Part shown: positions 45,347-56,201 of the stretch, in pieces
How positions within the stretch are numbered: position 1 is the first letter of the stretch
Layout: every line of letters starts with the position of its first letter
Origin: Gluconobacter potus
Lineage (GTDB): Bacteria; Pseudomonadota; Alphaproteobacteria; Acetobacterales; Acetobacteraceae
Assembly: GCF_015244705.1 (NCBI RefSeq)
Contig: NZ_JABCQF010000004.1
Location: forward strand, 186,001-250,000
DNA length: 64,000 nt
Reading direction: 5' to 3'
Translations under genes and position numbers: made by a program
The notes under the pieces: model-generated
Seen by the model: only the letters and a program-made list of their open reading frames with translations
What the model was told of the DNA's origin: nothing
Database searches by the model: none

Positions 45347-46807
45347 ATGCGCCTCTCCCAGCTCTTCGCCCTTTGCGGCACGTCGCAGTCCCTGACAGAC
45401 GATCCCGACATTCTGGCCGTGACCGCCGACAGCCGCCGGGCCGGCCCGGGGACGCTCTTCTTTGCCCTGCGCGGCGCGAAACAGGACGGAAGCGCCTTCA
45501 TACCGCAGGCCGTATCGCAGGGGACCGCAGCCGTGATCGTGGATCAGGAAACCGCGCGCCCGGATAGCGCAGTTCCCGTGATCGTACGGCCCGATGCCAA
45601 GCATCTGCTCGCCTGCATGGCGTCCGCACTTGCCGGTCCGCAGCCCTCCTGCATCGCCGCAATCACGGGGACGAACGGTAAAAGCAGCACGGCCGATTTC
45701 CTGCGCCAGCTCTGGATCCTTCAGGGAAACCGGGCGGCAAGCCTTGGAACGCTGGGCCTCATTTCCGATACTGATGTCCCGGCTCCGCCCAGCCTGACCA
45801 CACCGGACCCCGTATCGCTGTCCCAGACCCTGGCCGCGCTGGCCCGCAACGGCGTGGAGCATGTCGCCCTCGAAGCCTCATCGCACGGACTGGAGCAGCA
45901 CCGGCTGGATGGCGTCACACTGACGGCAGCCGGTTTCTCCAATCTGACGCGCGACCATCTCGATTATCACCTGACGCTGGAAGCCTATCGCACGGCAAAA
46001 TTGCGCCTGTTTGACGAAGTGCTGCCCACGGGGGGCATCGCGGCGGTCAATGCAGACATGGACAGCGAGACGTTTGCGGCTCTTCAGAACATTGCAGCCC
46101 GTCGGAGCCTGAAACTCCGCAGCGTCGGGCGCAATGGCACCACGCTGCGACTGATCGAAGCCCGTCCCACGCCGTCAGGGCAGATCCTGCGTCTCGCCCT
46201 GCATGGCGAGGAACTGCCCGAAATGTCCCTTTCGCTGCCCGGGCGCTTTCAGGCCGACAACGTGATGCTGGCGGCTGCCATGTGCTGGAAAGATGACGCC
46301 GATGCCCGGGAGGTTGTGGCCCTTCTGCCACGCCTGACGGGTGTACACGGCCGCTGCGAACGGGCTGTCGCATTGCCCAACGGGGCCGCAGCCTATGTCG
46401 ATTATGCCCACACCCCCGATGCGCTCGACTGCGTCCTGTCCAGCCTGCGCCCGCATACGGCAGGGCGTCTGGTCGTGGTCTTCGGCGCGGGCGGCGACCG
46501 TGACCGCGGCAAGCGCCCGCTCATGGGTGCAGTTGCCGCGCGAATGGCGGATCTGGCGATCGTGACGGACGACAATCCCCGCACGGAAGAGCCCGCTTCC
46601 ATCCGCTCCGAAATCCTGGCGGCATGCCCGGACGCACTCGAAATCGCGGACCGTCGCAGCGCTATCGCAGCGGGACTTGAGGCCCTGAAGCCCGGCGATA
46701 TCCTTGTCGTGGCCGGCAAGGGACATGAGCAGGGTCAGATCGTCGGCACGGACATCCTGCCCTTCGATGACCGTATCGTCACCCGTGAACTGGCAGGTGT
46801 GGCATGA
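45347..46807 (+). CDS. murE: UDP-MurNAc-tripeptide synthetase (MurE)
   Basis: 486-residue cytoplasmic ligase that adds the third residue to UDP-MurNAc-Ala-Glu. ATP site ITGTNGKSST, central HxxDGR-type block, and the DNPR motif (TDDNPRTEEP) that selects meso-diaminopimelate are present, so the peptidoglycan is of the DAP type. The ATG at 45347 is used; a TTG three bases earlier is possible, and no strong ribosome binding site is seen. It overlaps murF by ATGA. Confidence 0.96.
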   Translation: MRLSQLFALCGTSQSLTDDPDILAVTADSRRAGPGTLFFALRGAKQDGSAFIPQAVSQGTAAVIVDQETARPDSAVPVIVRPDAKHLLACMASALAGPQPSCIAAITGTNGKSSTADFLRQLWILQGNRAASLGTLGLISDTDVPAPPSLTTPDPVSLSQTLAALARNGVEHVALEASSHGLEQHRLDGVTLTAAGFSNLTRDHLDYHLTLEAYRTAKLRLFDEVLPTGGIAAVNADMDSETFAALQNIAARRSLKLRSVGRNGTTLRLIEARPTPSGQILRLALHGEELPEMSLSLPGRFQADNVMLAAAMCWKDDADAREVVALLPRLTGVHGRCERAVALPNGAAAYVDYAHTPDALDCVLSSLRPHTAGRLVVVFGAGGDRDRGKRPLMGAVAARMADLAIVTDDNPRTEEPASIRSEILAACPDALEIADRRSAIAAGLEALKPGDILVVAGKGHEQGQIVGTDILPFDDRIVTRELAGVA

Positions 46808-48177
46808 ACGTTCTGTGGAACAGTGCGGATCTTCGGGCCGCGACAGGCGGAACACTGAACGCGGACGTTCAGGTCACCGGCATCTCGATCGACACCCGAA
46901 CGCTGGCCCCGGGGGACCTGTTCATCGCGCTGCATGGCGAGACAAGCGACGGCCATGCCCATGTGCAGCAGGCTCTGGACAAGGGTGCCGCCTGCGCGCT
47001 TGTGCATGACACGGCTGGTCTGGACGATCCGCGCCTTCTGATCGTTCCTGACACCATGACTGCCCTTGTGGATCTGGGCCGTTATGCGCGCACGCGCTTT
47101 CGCGGAAAGGTCGTCGCCATCACCGGAAGTGTCGGCAAGACGACGACCAAGGACATGCTGAAAGTCGCACTGTCCGCCATCGGCCCGACGCACGCCGCCG
47201 TCGCCTCCTACAACAATCACTGGGGCGTGCCCCTGACACTGGCACGCCTGCCGCAGGACGCCCGGTTCTGCATCAGCGAGATCGGCATGAACCATGTCGG
47301 GGAAATTGCCCCCCTCGCCGCTCAGGTCCGGCCCGATGTGGCCATCATCACCACGATCGGCACAGCACATCTCGGCCATATGGGCAGCATCGAGGCGATT
47401 GCGCAGGAAAAATCCGACCTGTTCGGCGCACTTGCGAACAAGGGGATCGCCATCGTCCCCGACGACGCAGCCGGTCAGGACCATTTTCGGGCAGCTCTCC
47501 CCGAAGGATGTGCCCTGTGGCGTTCAGGCTTCTCCGAGACGGCACAGCTCCGGATCGAAAATCTGCACTGCTCGGCAAAAGGCAGCCATTTTTCGCTGCA
47601 TCTGCCATCTGGCATCCAGAACGTGACGCTGACGGCGCCAGGAGAGCATCTCGCCCGCAATGCCGCTCTGGCCCTCGGCGCGGTTGCAGCCCTTGGCGAA
47701 GACGTCTCCGTTGCCACCAGCGCGCTGCGGAACTTCGTACCGGGTGCCGGACGGGGACAGATCCGCACGATCCTGAACAACGTGCGCCTTCTAGACGAAA
47801 GCTATAACGCGTCCACGCCCAGCGTGCGTGCGGCACTGGCGACCCTCGCGCTGCTTCCAGCCCAGCGGCACATCGCGGCCCTCGGAGACATCCGCGAACT
47901 CGGCACCTTCGCCGATGCCGAACACCGCTCTCTGGCAGACGCTGTTCAGGCCGCCAAAGCCATCGCTTTCTGCTGCGGCCCCCATATGCGCGCGCTCTAC
48001 GACGCGCTTCCGTCCGAGCTTCAGGGCGGATACGCCGCTGATGCCGCGTCTCTGGCGCCCCTGCTCCTCAAAGCCCTTCGCCCCGGTGATCTCCTGCTCG
48101 TGAAAGGCAGCTTCGGCAGCCGGATGCGTGACGTGATCTCAGTCCTCGACAACGCTTCCAGCCCGGTTTCTGCCTGA
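46804..48177 (+). CDS. murF: UDP-MurNAc-tripeptide:D-Ala-D-Ala ligase (MurF)
   Basis: 457-residue ligase that adds D-Ala-D-Ala, completing UDP-MurNAc-pentapeptide. ATP site [25 protein letters not shown] and [10 protein letters not shown] blocks and the C-terminal [15 protein letters not shown] motif are typical. It overlaps murE by four bases and shares one base with mraY (TGATG). Its substrate D-Ala-D-Ala comes from ddl further along the cluster. Confidence 0.97.
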   Translation: MNVLWNSADLRAATGGTLNADVQVTGISIDTRTLAPGDLFIALHGETSDGHAHVQQALDKGAACALVHDTAGLDDPRLLIVPDTMTALVDLGRYARTRFRGKVVAITGSVGKTTTKDMLKVALSAIGPTHAAVASYNNHWGVPLTLARLPQDARFCISEIGMNHVGEIAPLAAQVRPDVAIITTIGTAHLGHMGSIEAIAQEKSDLFGALANKGIAIVPDDAAGQDHFRAALPEGCALWRSGFSETAQLRIENLHCSAKGSHFSLHLPSGIQNVTLTAPGEHLARNAALALGAVAALGEDVSVATSALRNFVPGAGRGQIRTILNNVRLLDESYNASTPSVRAALATLALLPAQRHIAALGDIRELGTFADAEHRSLADAVQAAKAIAFCCGPHMRALYDALPSELQGGYAADAASLAPLLLKALRPGDLLLVKGSFGSRMRDVISVLDNASSPVSA

Positions 48178-49268
48178 TGCTTTTCAATCTCATCGCCGCC
48201 CATGACACGTCCCATGGCGGGTTCTTCAACCTGTTCCATTACCTGACGTTCCGTTCGGGCTGCGCCTGCCTGACGGCGCTGGTCATCTCGCTGGCACTGG
48301 GCAACCCCTTCATCGCGCAGCTCAAGCGCATCCAGCGCGAAGGCCAGCCAATTCGCACCGTTGGCCCCGAGCGGCACATTCTGGAAAAGGCTGGCACCCC
48401 CACGATGGGCGGCATGCTGATCCTGATTGCGCTGTTCTCAGCCACGCTGCTCTGGGCCGATCTGACGAACGGATTTGTCTGGGCGGTCATGCTGACGACG
48501 GCAGCCTTCGGGGCCGTCGGTTTTGCAGACGATTACCTGAAGCTCTCCAAGCGCAACACGACCGGCGTCTCCAAGCGCACCCGGCTTGGCTGCGAGTTTC
48601 TGGCGTCACTGATTGCCGGCATCTGGCTCCAGTCCCTGACGCCGCCGGAACTGCGCAATATGGTCGCCTTTCCGTTCGTCAAGGATGTGCTCCTTCCGCT
48701 GGGCTATGCCTTCCCGATCTTTGCGATGATCACCATCACAGGCTTCGGCAACGCCGTGAATTTCACAGATGGCCTTGATGGTCTGGCCATCGTCCCGGTC
48801 GTAATCGCGGCACTGGTCTTCGCCCTGATCTCCTATCTGGTCGGCAACCATGTCTTCGCCGACTATCTGCAGCTCCATCCGGTCCCCGGCACGGGCGAAC
48901 TGGCAGTCTTCTGCGCAGCCCTGATTGGCGCGGGTCTCGGGTTCCTGTGGTTCAACGCCCCGCCGGCCGCCGTCTTCATGGGTGATACCGGATCCCTGTC
49001 CCTCGGCGGCGCTCTCGGAGCCGTGGCCGTCGCCACCAAGCATGAACTCGTCCTGTGCATCGTGGGCGGCGTCTTCGTGGCCGAGACCCTGTCCGTCGTG
49101 ATCCAGATCTTCTGGTTCAAGCGGACGGGCCGGCGCGTGTTCCTGATGGCACCGTTGCACCACCATTTCGAGAAAAAAGGATGGCAGGAGCCGAAGATCG
49201 TGATCCGGTTCTGGATCGTCTCCATCGTGCTGGGCCTGTGCGGTCTGGCGACGCTGAAACTGCGATGA
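48177..49268 (+). CDS. mraY: Phospho-MurNAc-pentapeptide transferase (MraY)
   Basis: 363-residue ten-helix membrane enzyme that makes lipid I from UDP-MurNAc-pentapeptide and undecaprenyl phosphate. Conserved sites are GTPTMGG-type ([11 protein letters not shown]), FADDYLKL with the Asp pair, [10 protein letters not shown], and the His-rich [13 protein letters not shown]. Coupled to murF by TGATG and to murD by ATGA. Confidence 0.97.
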   Translation: MLFNLIAAHDTSHGGFFNLFHYLTFRSGCACLTALVISLALGNPFIAQLKRIQREGQPIRTVGPERHILEKAGTPTMGGMLILIALFSATLLWADLTNGFVWAVMLTTAAFGAVGFADDYLKLSKRNTTGVSKRTRLGCEFLASLIAGIWLQSLTPPELRNMVAFPFVKDVLLPLGYAFPIFAMITITGFGNAVNFTDGLDGLAIVPVVIAALVFALISYLVGNHVFADYLQLHPVPGTGELAVFCAALIGAGLGFLWFNAPPAAVFMGDTGSLSLGGALGAVAVATKHELVLCIVGGVFVAETLSVVIQIFWFKRTGRRVFLMAPLHHHFEKKGWQEPKIVIRFWIVSIVLGLCGLATLKLR

Positions 49269-50611
49269 GCAGCTTTCCGGCCGACCTTCTGGCAGGCGAG
49301 CGTTATGCCGTCTGCGGTCTGGGGCGCAATGGCACAGCCGTTGTGCAGGCGCTGCTCGGGATGGGTGCAGAGGTTCAGGCCTGGGATGACCGCAATGCCG
49401 ATCTTCCCGCGCAACCGAACCTGACAGTCGCCCCCCTGACCGATCTGTCCGGCATGACGGCCCTCATCCTGTCCCCCGGCATTCCCCATCTGCTGCCCAA
49501 GGCTCATCCCGTCGCGGACCTTGCCCGGGCACAGGGAATCCAGATCCTGTCCGATGCCGAGATCCTGTATCGTGCCGTCCGCAAATCCGGCTCAAAGGCG
49601 GCGTTCGTCGCCGTCACGGGAACGAACGGGAAATCGACGACGACGGCCCTGATCGCCCATCTTTTTACGACGGCCGGGCGGCCCTGCGCGGCAGGTGGTA
49701 ATCTGGGCACGGCATCGCTGGCATTACCGCTCCTGCCCGATAACGGCGTCTATGTCATCGAAATGTCGTCCTACATGCTCGAGCGGCTGGACCGTTTCCA
49801 TGCGAACGCCGCCTGCCTGCTGAACCTGACCCCCGACCATCTGGACCGGCATGGCGATATGGCAGGCTATGCTGCCGCCAAGGCCCATGTCTTTGACAAG
49901 ATGGACCCGGACGATCTGGCCGTGATCGGCATGGATGATGACTGGTGCCGCGCCATCGCCTCACAGGTCGCATCGCACGGCGTACAGATCGTTGAACTGG
50001 ACGCAGACACCCTGCCACCTTACGACGGCCCAGCCCTTCCCGGAAGGCATAATGCCCAGAATGTCGGCGCGGCCCTGGCCATTGCACGCCATCTCGGCCT
50101 TGAGGATGCGGCAATCCGGACCGGCCTGAAATCCTTCCCCGGTCTGGAGCATCGCCTGCAGAAAGTCGCGGAATGCGATGGCGTCTCTTTCATCAACGAC
50201 AGCAAGGCCACGAACGCCGAGGCCGTGTCCAAGGCGCTCGCCGCCTATGACAAAGTCATGTGGATTGCGGGCGGCGTTGCAAAAGCCGGTGGCATCGAAA
50301 GTCTCGCGCCCTTTTTCGGTCACATCGCACAGGCTTTTCTGATCGGACAGGACGCGGATGTCCTGGCCACGACGCTGGAAACGCATGGCGTATCCTTCCA
50401 GCAGTGTGGAACGCTGGAAAAAGCTGTTCCAGCCGCTTTCCAAGCCGCTCTCGACGAAAACATTCCTGTCGTCCTGCTCTCACCCGCCTGTGCAAGTTTC
50501 GATCAATTTCGCAGTTTCGAGGATCGAGGTTCACACTTCCTTCAGATTTGCGATAATATCGTAAAATCAGGCCATTCGGGCACCAACCCCACGCAGAAAC
50601 AGGAGGATTGA
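49265..50611 (+). CDS. murD: UDP-MurNAc-L-Ala:D-Glu ligase (MurD)
   Basis: 448-residue ligase that adds D-glutamate to UDP-MurNAc-L-Ala. N-terminal Rossmann domain ([14 protein letters not shown]), ATP site [14 protein letters not shown], and [15 protein letters not shown] are characteristic. The ATG at 49265 gives an ATGA overlap with mraY; the longer frame from 49055 lies within mraY. Four bases separate it from ftsW. Confidence 0.96.
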   Translation: MSSFPADLLAGERYAVCGLGRNGTAVVQALLGMGAEVQAWDDRNADLPAQPNLTVAPLTDLSGMTALILSPGIPHLLPKAHPVADLARAQGIQILSDAEILYRAVRKSGSKAAFVAVTGTNGKSTTTALIAHLFTTAGRPCAAGGNLGTASLALPLLPDNGVYVIEMSSYMLERLDRFHANAACLLNLTPDHLDRHGDMAGYAAAKAHVFDKMDPDDLAVIGMDDDWCRAIASQVASHGVQIVELDADTLPPYDGPALPGRHNAQNVGAALAIARHLGLEDAAIRTGLKSFPGLEHRLQKVAECDGVSFINDSKATNAEAVSKALAAYDKVMWIAGGVAKAGGIESLAPFFGHIAQAFLIGQDADVLATTLETHGVSFQQCGTLEKAVPAAFQAALDENIPVVLLSPACASFDQFRSFEDRGSHFLQICDNIVKSGHSGTNPTQKQED

Positions 50612-50615
50612 CACC

Positions 50616-51809
50616 ATGTCGGGACTGTCCCGTGTCGATACTTCTGCGGTAGCCCGCTGGTGGCGGAACCTGGACCGTGTGACGCTGGCATGCGTCGGTC
50701 TGCTGATCGGCCTGGGCTATGTGCTGATGCTGGCGGCCAGTCCTGCGGTCGCCTCGCGTATCGGCGCTTCGCGCAACATGTTCATTCTCAAGCAGGTGAT
50801 CTTTCTGGCGCTGGCCGGAGCTATCGTGCTTGGGACATCCTATCTATCGCGGCAGGCCATCAAGAAACTCGCGATCATCGGCGGCATCATAGCGCTCGGC
50901 GCTACGGCCATGACGCTGGTGCACGGCATGGAGATCAAGGGCGCGCGCCGCTGGATTGCGCTGCCGATGATGTCGGTTCAGCCTTCCGAGTTCCTCAAGC
51001 CGTGCTTTGCGGTCGTAACCGGCTGGCTGCTCTCGGCGCGCCGTTCAGTCGTGATGTGGGGCAATATCGCGTTCCCCGGCATGCTGATTGCCTTCGCATG
51101 CTTCGGGTTCATTCTGGTCCTGCTGAAATCCCAGCCCGACATCGGAATGCTGTCCGTCATCACGATGGTCTTCATGACACAGTTGTTCGTGGACGGTCTC
51201 AAGCTCTACTGGGTGGGGCTGTGCGTCGCCGGCATGGCGGGGGCCTTTGCGGTCGCCTATATCGTCTTTCCGCATGTCCAGTCCCGCGTACAGCGCTTCC
51301 TGCATCCCGATGTCGGTGACCACTACCAGATCGATACCGCGCTGCGCGCTTTCGGAAATGGTGGCCTGCTGGGCCGAGGACCCGGTGAAGGCCGCGTGAA
51401 GGATCTGCTGCCCGATGCCCATGCCGACTTCGTCTTTGCGGTCGCGGGTGAAGAATACGGCCTCATCCTGTGCATCGGCATCATCCTCCTGTTCGGGGTC
51501 ATCGTCCTGCGCACCCTGCTCAAGCTGATGCATGAGGATGATCCGTTCGTCATCGTCTCCGCTGCAGGTCTGGTAACGGGGTTTGGTCTTCAGGCCTTCG
51601 TCAACATGGGTTCGACATTGCATCTGATCCCGACAAAGGGCATGACCCTGCCCTTCATTTCCTATGGCGGCAGTTCGGCAATGTCGGTGGCCCTGACCAT
51701 GGGTATGGTTCTGGCCCTGACACGTCATCATGTCGGGCAGAGCCGGATTGGTCAGAGAACCTCTGCGCCTTACGGCCAGGGACCACTGTTTGAGAGGAAC
51801 GCGCCGTGA
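50616..51809 (+). CDS. ftsW: Septal peptidoglycan polymerase FtsW (SEDS)
   Basis: 397-residue SEDS-family membrane glycosyltransferase that polymerises lipid II at the septum with FtsI. Ten hydrophobic helices are visible; conserved blocks include KGARRWI, QPSEFLKPCF, LPDAHADFVFAVAGEEYG and PFISYGGSS. AGGAGG-type sequence lies upstream within the end of murD. It overlaps murG by GTGA. Confidence 0.96.
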   Translation: MSGLSRVDTSAVARWWRNLDRVTLACVGLLIGLGYVLMLAASPAVASRIGASRNMFILKQVIFLALAGAIVLGTSYLSRQAIKKLAIIGGIIALGATAMTLVHGMEIKGARRWIALPMMSVQPSEFLKPCFAVVTGWLLSARRSVVMWGNIAFPGMLIAFACFGFILVLLKSQPDIGMLSVITMVFMTQLFVDGLKLYWVGLCVAGMAGAFAVAYIVFPHVQSRVQRFLHPDVGDHYQIDTALRAFGNGGLLGRGPGEGRVKDLLPDAHADFVFAVAGEEYGLILCIGIILLFGVIVLRTLLKLMHEDDPFVIVSAAGLVTGFGLQAFVNMGSTLHLIPTKGMTLPFISYGGSSAMSVALTMGMVLALTRHHVGQSRIGQRTSAPYGQGPLFERNAP

Positions 51810-52903
51810 GCCGCCCCATCGTTATCGCCGCCGGTGGCACGGGCGGACACTTCTTCCCGGCCGAAGCCGTGGCAACCGTGCTCGCGGAACGGGGTCACGA
51901 CCTTGTCCTGATGACCGATGCCCGACATGGGCGCCGCGAAACCGGCCTGTTCAAAGACCGTCCGCAATATGTGCTGGACGGAGCTGGCGTGGCTGGCAAA
52001 GGCGTTGGCGGGAAAGTCCATGGCGTGCTGGCCCTGCTGCGTGGCATGATGGAAGCGCGCCGTGTTCTCGGTTCGCTGAATGCGGCGGCTGTCGTGGGCT
52101 TCGGCGGCTATCCGTCGATCCCGCCTCTGACCGCATCGCGCCTTCTGCCTTCCCCAAAACGCCCGCAGATGGTCATCCATGAAGGCAATGCCGTGCTCGG
52201 ACAGGCCAATGCTTTCCTGTCTCGCTTTTCGCCGCTGATCGCAACATCTTACGCGAAGGTCGCCCGGCTTCCGAAGAATGCCCAAACGACACTGACCGGC
52301 ATGCCCGTCCGTGCGGGCATCGAAGCGCTGTTCAGTCACGTCTATGCCCCCCCCGAAGACAGGATCAATCTTCTGGTCTGGGGGGGCTCTCTGGGCGCAC
52401 GCGTGTTCTCCGACATCGTGCCACAGGCGCTGGCCGCCCTTCCCGAAGACTTCCGCAAACGCCTGAAAGTCACGCAGCAGATCAAGGCCGATGATCTGGA
52501 GCGCGTCCGCGCCATCTACGAAATTGCGGGGATCGAAGTTGAAGCCGCCCCCTTCTTCACGGATGTCCCGGCCTGTCTGAAAAACGCTCATCTCGTGATC
52601 GGACGCGCAGGCGGGTCTTCGGTTGCGGAACTGGCCATGGCCGGACTGCCGTCCATTCTGGTGCCGCTGCCCATCGCAGCGTCCGACGAACAGGGCGCGA
52701 ATGGTCAGGCGCTCGTCGATGCCGGTGCGGCCTGGATGATCCGCCAGCCCGATTTTACATCCGCAGCCCTGACGGCTCTGTTGACAGACCTGTTTTCCCA
52801 TCCTGAAAAGCTCGAAAACGCAGCAAAAGCCGCTCATCTGTGCGCGCGCCCTCATGCTGCCGCAAAAGTCGCTGATCTGATTGAATCCGCTCTGCGGTCC
52901 TGA
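51806..52903 (+). CDS. murG: Lipid II synthase MurG
   Basis: 365-residue GT28 glycosyltransferase adding GlcNAc to lipid I. The N-terminal glycine motif AAGGTGGHFFPAEAVA, the lipid-contact region GFGGYPSIPPL with VIHEGNAVLGQAN, and GRAGGSSVAELAMAGLPSILVPLPIAASDEQ for UDP-GlcNAc are intact. The start is GTG at 51806, overlapping ftsW by four bases. Confidence 0.97.
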   Translation: MSRPIVIAAGGTGGHFFPAEAVATVLAERGHDLVLMTDARHGRRETGLFKDRPQYVLDGAGVAGKGVGGKVHGVLALLRGMMEARRVLGSLNAAAVVGFGGYPSIPPLTASRLLPSPKRPQMVIHEGNAVLGQANAFLSRFSPLIATSYAKVARLPKNAQTTLTGMPVRAGIEALFSHVYAPPEDRINLLVWGGSLGARVFSDIVPQALAALPEDFRKRLKVTQQIKADDLERVRAIYEIAGIEVEAAPFFTDVPACLKNAHLVIGRAGGSSVAELAMAGLPSILVPLPIAASDEQGANGQALVDAGAAWMIRQPDFTSAALTALLTDLFSHPEKLENAAKAAHLCARPHAAAKVADLIESALRS

Positions 52904-52942
52904 TCCCTGTTTTTATCGTTCCTGCCCAAGAGTACCTGCCCC

Positions 52943-54376
52943 ATGCGCGCCCTGCCCCTGAACATCGGAACCATTCACTTCGTCGGTATCGGCGGCATCG
53001 GCATGTCCGGCATCGCCGAGGTCCTGCATATGCTGGGCTACAAGGTGCAGGGATCCGATATTGCCGAGGGCGCCAATGTGCAGCGCCTGCGCCAGTCGGG
53101 GATTGTCGTGCATATTGGCCATGACGCCTCCAATCTGGGCGATGCACAGGTTGTCGTGACCTCCACGGCCGTGAAAAAAGACAACCCGGAAGTCGTGGCC
53201 GCCCGCGCCAAGCTCATTCCGGTCGTGCGACGCGCGGAAATGCTGGCCGAACTGATGCGCCTGCGCTGGTCCGTTGCCATCGGTGGCACGCATGGCAAGA
53301 CCACCACAACCAGCCTCGTGGCCTGCGTGCTCGAACATGCCCGTCTGGACCCAACCGTCATCAATGGCGGAATCATTGAGGCTTATGGCACCAACACACG
53401 CATGGGATCGGGCGACTGGATGGTCGTCGAAGCCGATGAGAGTGATGGCTCCTTCCTGCGCCTGCCCGCCGTGATTGCGGTGGTGACGAACATGGATCCG
53501 GAACATCTGGATCACTGGGGCACGGAAGAGGCCATGCAGGCCGGCTATGACCAGTTCGTCTCGAACATCCCGTTCTACGGCTTTGCGGTCCTGTGCGTGG
53601 ATCACCCACAGGTGCAGCAGATGATCCCGCGCCTGTCCGATCATCGCGTCATCACCTACGGTTTCAGCCCGCAGGCCGATATCCGCGCCGAGAAAGTCGT
53701 CATGGATAAGCGGGGGGCCACGTTCGAAGTCGTGGTCACCAATCGCCAGCGCAACCGCTCGCGCCGCGCCGGGCCGTTCCGCCTGCCAATGCTCGGACAC
53801 CACAACGTCCTGAACTCGCTCGCGGCCATCGCCGTCGCGCTTGAAATGGAAATCAGTGATTCCGTGATCGCATCCGCCCTGACGACCTTCAAGGGCGTCA
53901 AGCGCCGCTTCACCCGCACGGGCGAGTATAATGGCATTTCCATCATCGACGATTACGGCCATCACCCGGTTGAAATCGCCGCCGTGCTCAAGGCGGCCCG
54001 TCAGGCAGGTGCGCGTAACGTCATCGCCGTCATGCAGCCGCACCGCTATTCGCGCCTGAAGGTCCTGTTCAACGAGTTCTGCACCTGCATGAACGACGCC
54101 GATACGGTCATCGTGGCGGATGTCTATGCCGCGGGCGAAACGCCGATCGAGGGTGCAGGCCGCGATGCGCTCGTTGAAGGCCTGCGCGACCGCGGCCACC
54201 GCTCCGTCGTGCCGCTCCCCGATCCGGCCCATCTGGCGGAAATGATCAACGCCATCGCCAAGCCGGGCGATTACGTCGTCTGCCTTGGCGCCGGCACCAT
54301 CACCCAGTGGGCGCAGGCCCTTCCTGCCCAGCTCGAAGCCCTGAACCGCCAGCCCGCAACCGAAGGCGCGGCATGA
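52943..54376 (+). CDS. murC: UDP-MurNAc:L-Ala ligase (MurC)
   Basis: 477-residue ligase that adds the first residue, L-alanine. [17 protein letters not shown] at the N-terminus, ATP site [24 protein letters not shown] and [10 protein letters not shown] are diagnostic. A 39-base gap from murG is one of the breaks in the overlap chain. It overlaps murB by ATGA, so the substrate-producing MurB is coupled to it. Confidence 0.97.
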   Translation: MRALPLNIGTIHFVGIGGIGMSGIAEVLHMLGYKVQGSDIAEGANVQRLRQSGIVVHIGHDASNLGDAQVVVTSTAVKKDNPEVVAARAKLIPVVRRAEMLAELMRLRWSVAIGGTHGKTTTTSLVACVLEHARLDPTVINGGIIEAYGTNTRMGSGDWMVVEADESDGSFLRLPAVIAVVTNMDPEHLDHWGTEEAMQAGYDQFVSNIPFYGFAVLCVDHPQVQQMIPRLSDHRVITYGFSPQADIRAEKVVMDKRGATFEVVVTNRQRNRSRRAGPFRLPMLGHHNVLNSLAAIAVALEMEISDSVIASALTTFKGVKRRFTRTGEYNGISIIDDYGHHPVEIAAVLKAARQAGARNVIAVMQPHRYSRLKVLFNEFCTCMNDADTVIVADVYAAGETPIEGAGRDALVEGLRDRGHRSVVPLPDPAHLAEMINAIAKPGDYVVCLGAGTITQWAQALPAQLEALNRQPATEGAA

Positions 54377-55293
54377 CGGGCAGCAGCGACTTTCCCGTCA
54401 AAGGCCTGCGCGGCAGACTGACCCCGAACGCCCCGCTCGGCCCCCGCGCCTGGTTCCGGGTCGGTGGCCCGGCGGACTGGCTGTTCGTTCCCGAAGACCA
54501 GGACGATCTGGCCCTTTTCCTGCGCGAAAATCCGGCCACCATGCCGGTTACGGTTCTGGGCGCGTGCTCGAACGTTATCATCCGCGATGGCGGCATTGCC
54601 GGCACGGTTATCCGTCTGGCGCGCGGCTTTGCGGACATCACCGTTCAAGGCAACAGCCTGATCGTGGGCGCGGCAGCCCTCGACATCAGCGTGGCCGAAC
54701 ATGCCGCCTCTGCCGGTCTGGCAGGGCTGGAGTTCCTGGCTGGCATTCCGGGATCGATCGGCGGCGCCGTCCGCATGAACGCGGGCGCCTACGGATCAGA
54801 TATCAATGCCGTTCTCGAATGGGCAGACATCCTGACGGCCGAAGGCGATCTGCGTCGCCTGTCCCATGACGACCTCGGCTTTGCCTATCGTCATTCAGAG
54901 CTTCCCCAAGGCAGCGTGGTGATCCGCGCCAGCCTGCGCGGCACACCGGACAACGCAGACGCCATCCGCAGCCGCATCGCGGACATCCGGGCCTCGCGCG
55001 AAGCCTCGCAGCCCGTGCGGGCACGGACCGGAGGCTCCACCTTCCGCAACCCCGACCGCCACAAGGCCTGGCAACTCATTGACGAAGCCGGATGCCGTGG
55101 TCTTCAGATCGGGGATGCGCAGGTCAGCGAAAAGCACTGCAACTTCCTGCTCAATCTGGGACAGGCCAGCAGCACGGATCTGGAAACGCTGGGCGAAACC
55201 GTGCGCGAAAAAGTGCTGGCACAGAGCGGCGTGGACCTGCATTGGGAAATCAAACGCATCGGGCGCAAATCCGAAGGAGAACAGACGGTATGA
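54373..55293 (+). CDS. murB: UDP-N-acetylenolpyruvoylglucosamine reductase (MurB)
   Basis: 306-residue FAD enzyme that reduces UDP-GlcNAc-enolpyruvate to UDP-MurNAc with NADPH. FAD-binding sequences [16 protein letters not shown]-like, [13 protein letters not shown] and [18 protein letters not shown], and the C-terminal catalytic region with [10 protein letters not shown], mark a type I MurB. The ATG at 54373 overlaps murC by four bases. It also overlaps ddl by ATGA. Confidence 0.96.
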   Translation: MTGSSDFPVKGLRGRLTPNAPLGPRAWFRVGGPADWLFVPEDQDDLALFLRENPATMPVTVLGACSNVIIRDGGIAGTVIRLARGFADITVQGNSLIVGAAALDISVAEHAASAGLAGLEFLAGIPGSIGGAVRMNAGAYGSDINAVLEWADILTAEGDLRRLSHDDLGFAYRHSELPQGSVVIRASLRGTPDNADAIRSRIADIRASREASQPVRARTGGSTFRNPDRHKAWQLIDEAGCRGLQIGDAQVSEKHCNFLLNLGQASSTDLETLGETVREKVLAQSGVDLHWEIKRIGRKSEGEQTV

Positions 55294-56201
55294 AGGTCGC
55301 AGTCCTGTTGGGGGGAACATCCAGTGAGCGGCCTGTCAGTCTTGTCAGTGGCGAGGCCGCAATCGAGGCCCTGCGCGAAAAGGGACACGACGTCACGCCA
55401 ATCGATGTCGGACCGGATATCGCAACGACCATCGCCAGCCTGAAAGCCGCCGCACCGGACGTCGTTTTCAACGCCCTGCACGGGCCGCGTGGCGAAGACG
55501 GCGCCATTCAGGGCGTTCTGGAATGGCTTGACCTGCCCTACACCCATTCCGGCATCCGCGCTTCAGCTGTGGCGATGGACAAGGGGGCGACCCGTATCCT
55601 TCTGGCCGCCGCCGGTCTGCCCGTCGCACAGGGACGTGTCGTGACGGTTGAAGAGCTGGCCGAAGCCGATCCGCTCCCCACGCCTTACGTCATCAAGCCG
55701 GTCGCAGAAGGTTCCTCCGTCGGTGTCGAGATCGTGCGGACGGGAGACAACCGTCGCGCCGAAATCGCGCGGACCTGGCGTTTCGGAAAAGACGCGCTGG
55801 TCGAGAGCTTCATTCCCGGCCGCGAGCTGACCGCAGGCGTCATGGGAGACCGGGCCCTGGCCGTTACGGACATCCTGCCCAGCGAAACGGCTGCATTCTA
55901 TGACTTCGAGGCCAAATACAAGGCTGGCGGCTCGCGTCACGTGGTCCCTGCGGAGCTTCCGCAGGCGGTGACGGACCGTGCGCTCGATTACGCCCTGCGC
56001 GCCCATCAGACGCTGGGCTGTCAGGGGGCCAGCCGCACGGATTTCCGCTACGATGAGGACACCGACACGCTGGTTATCCTCGAGGTCAACACGCAGCCCG
56101 GCATGACGCCGACATCCCTGCTGCCGGAGCAGGCCGCCTATTGCGGGATTTCCTATCCGGAACTGTGTGACTGGATGGTCCGGGAGGCACTGGCGCGCTG
56201 A
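55290..56201 (+). CDS. ddl: D-alanine--D-alanine ligase
   Basis: 303-residue ATP-grasp enzyme making D-Ala-D-Ala for MurF. N-terminal VAVLLGGTSSERPVSLVSG, NALHGPRGEDGAIQG, YVIKPVAEGSSVGVEIV for ATP and EVNTQPGMTPTSLLPEQAA for metal binding are present. The start at 55290 is the canonical one; the longer frame lies in murB. Coupled to murB (ATGA) and ftsQ (TGATG). Confidence 0.97.
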   Translation: MKVAVLLGGTSSERPVSLVSGEAAIEALREKGHDVTPIDVGPDIATTIASLKAAAPDVVFNALHGPRGEDGAIQGVLEWLDLPYTHSGIRASAVAMDKGATRILLAAAGLPVAQGRVVTVEELAEADPLPTPYVIKPVAEGSSVGVEIVRTGDNRRAEIARTWRFGKDALVESFIPGRELTAGVMGDRALAVTDILPSETAAFYDFEAKYKAGGSRHVVPAELPQAVTDRALDYALRAHQTLGCQGASRTDFRYDEDTDTLVILEVNTQPGMTPTSLLPEQAAYCGISYPELCDWMVREALAR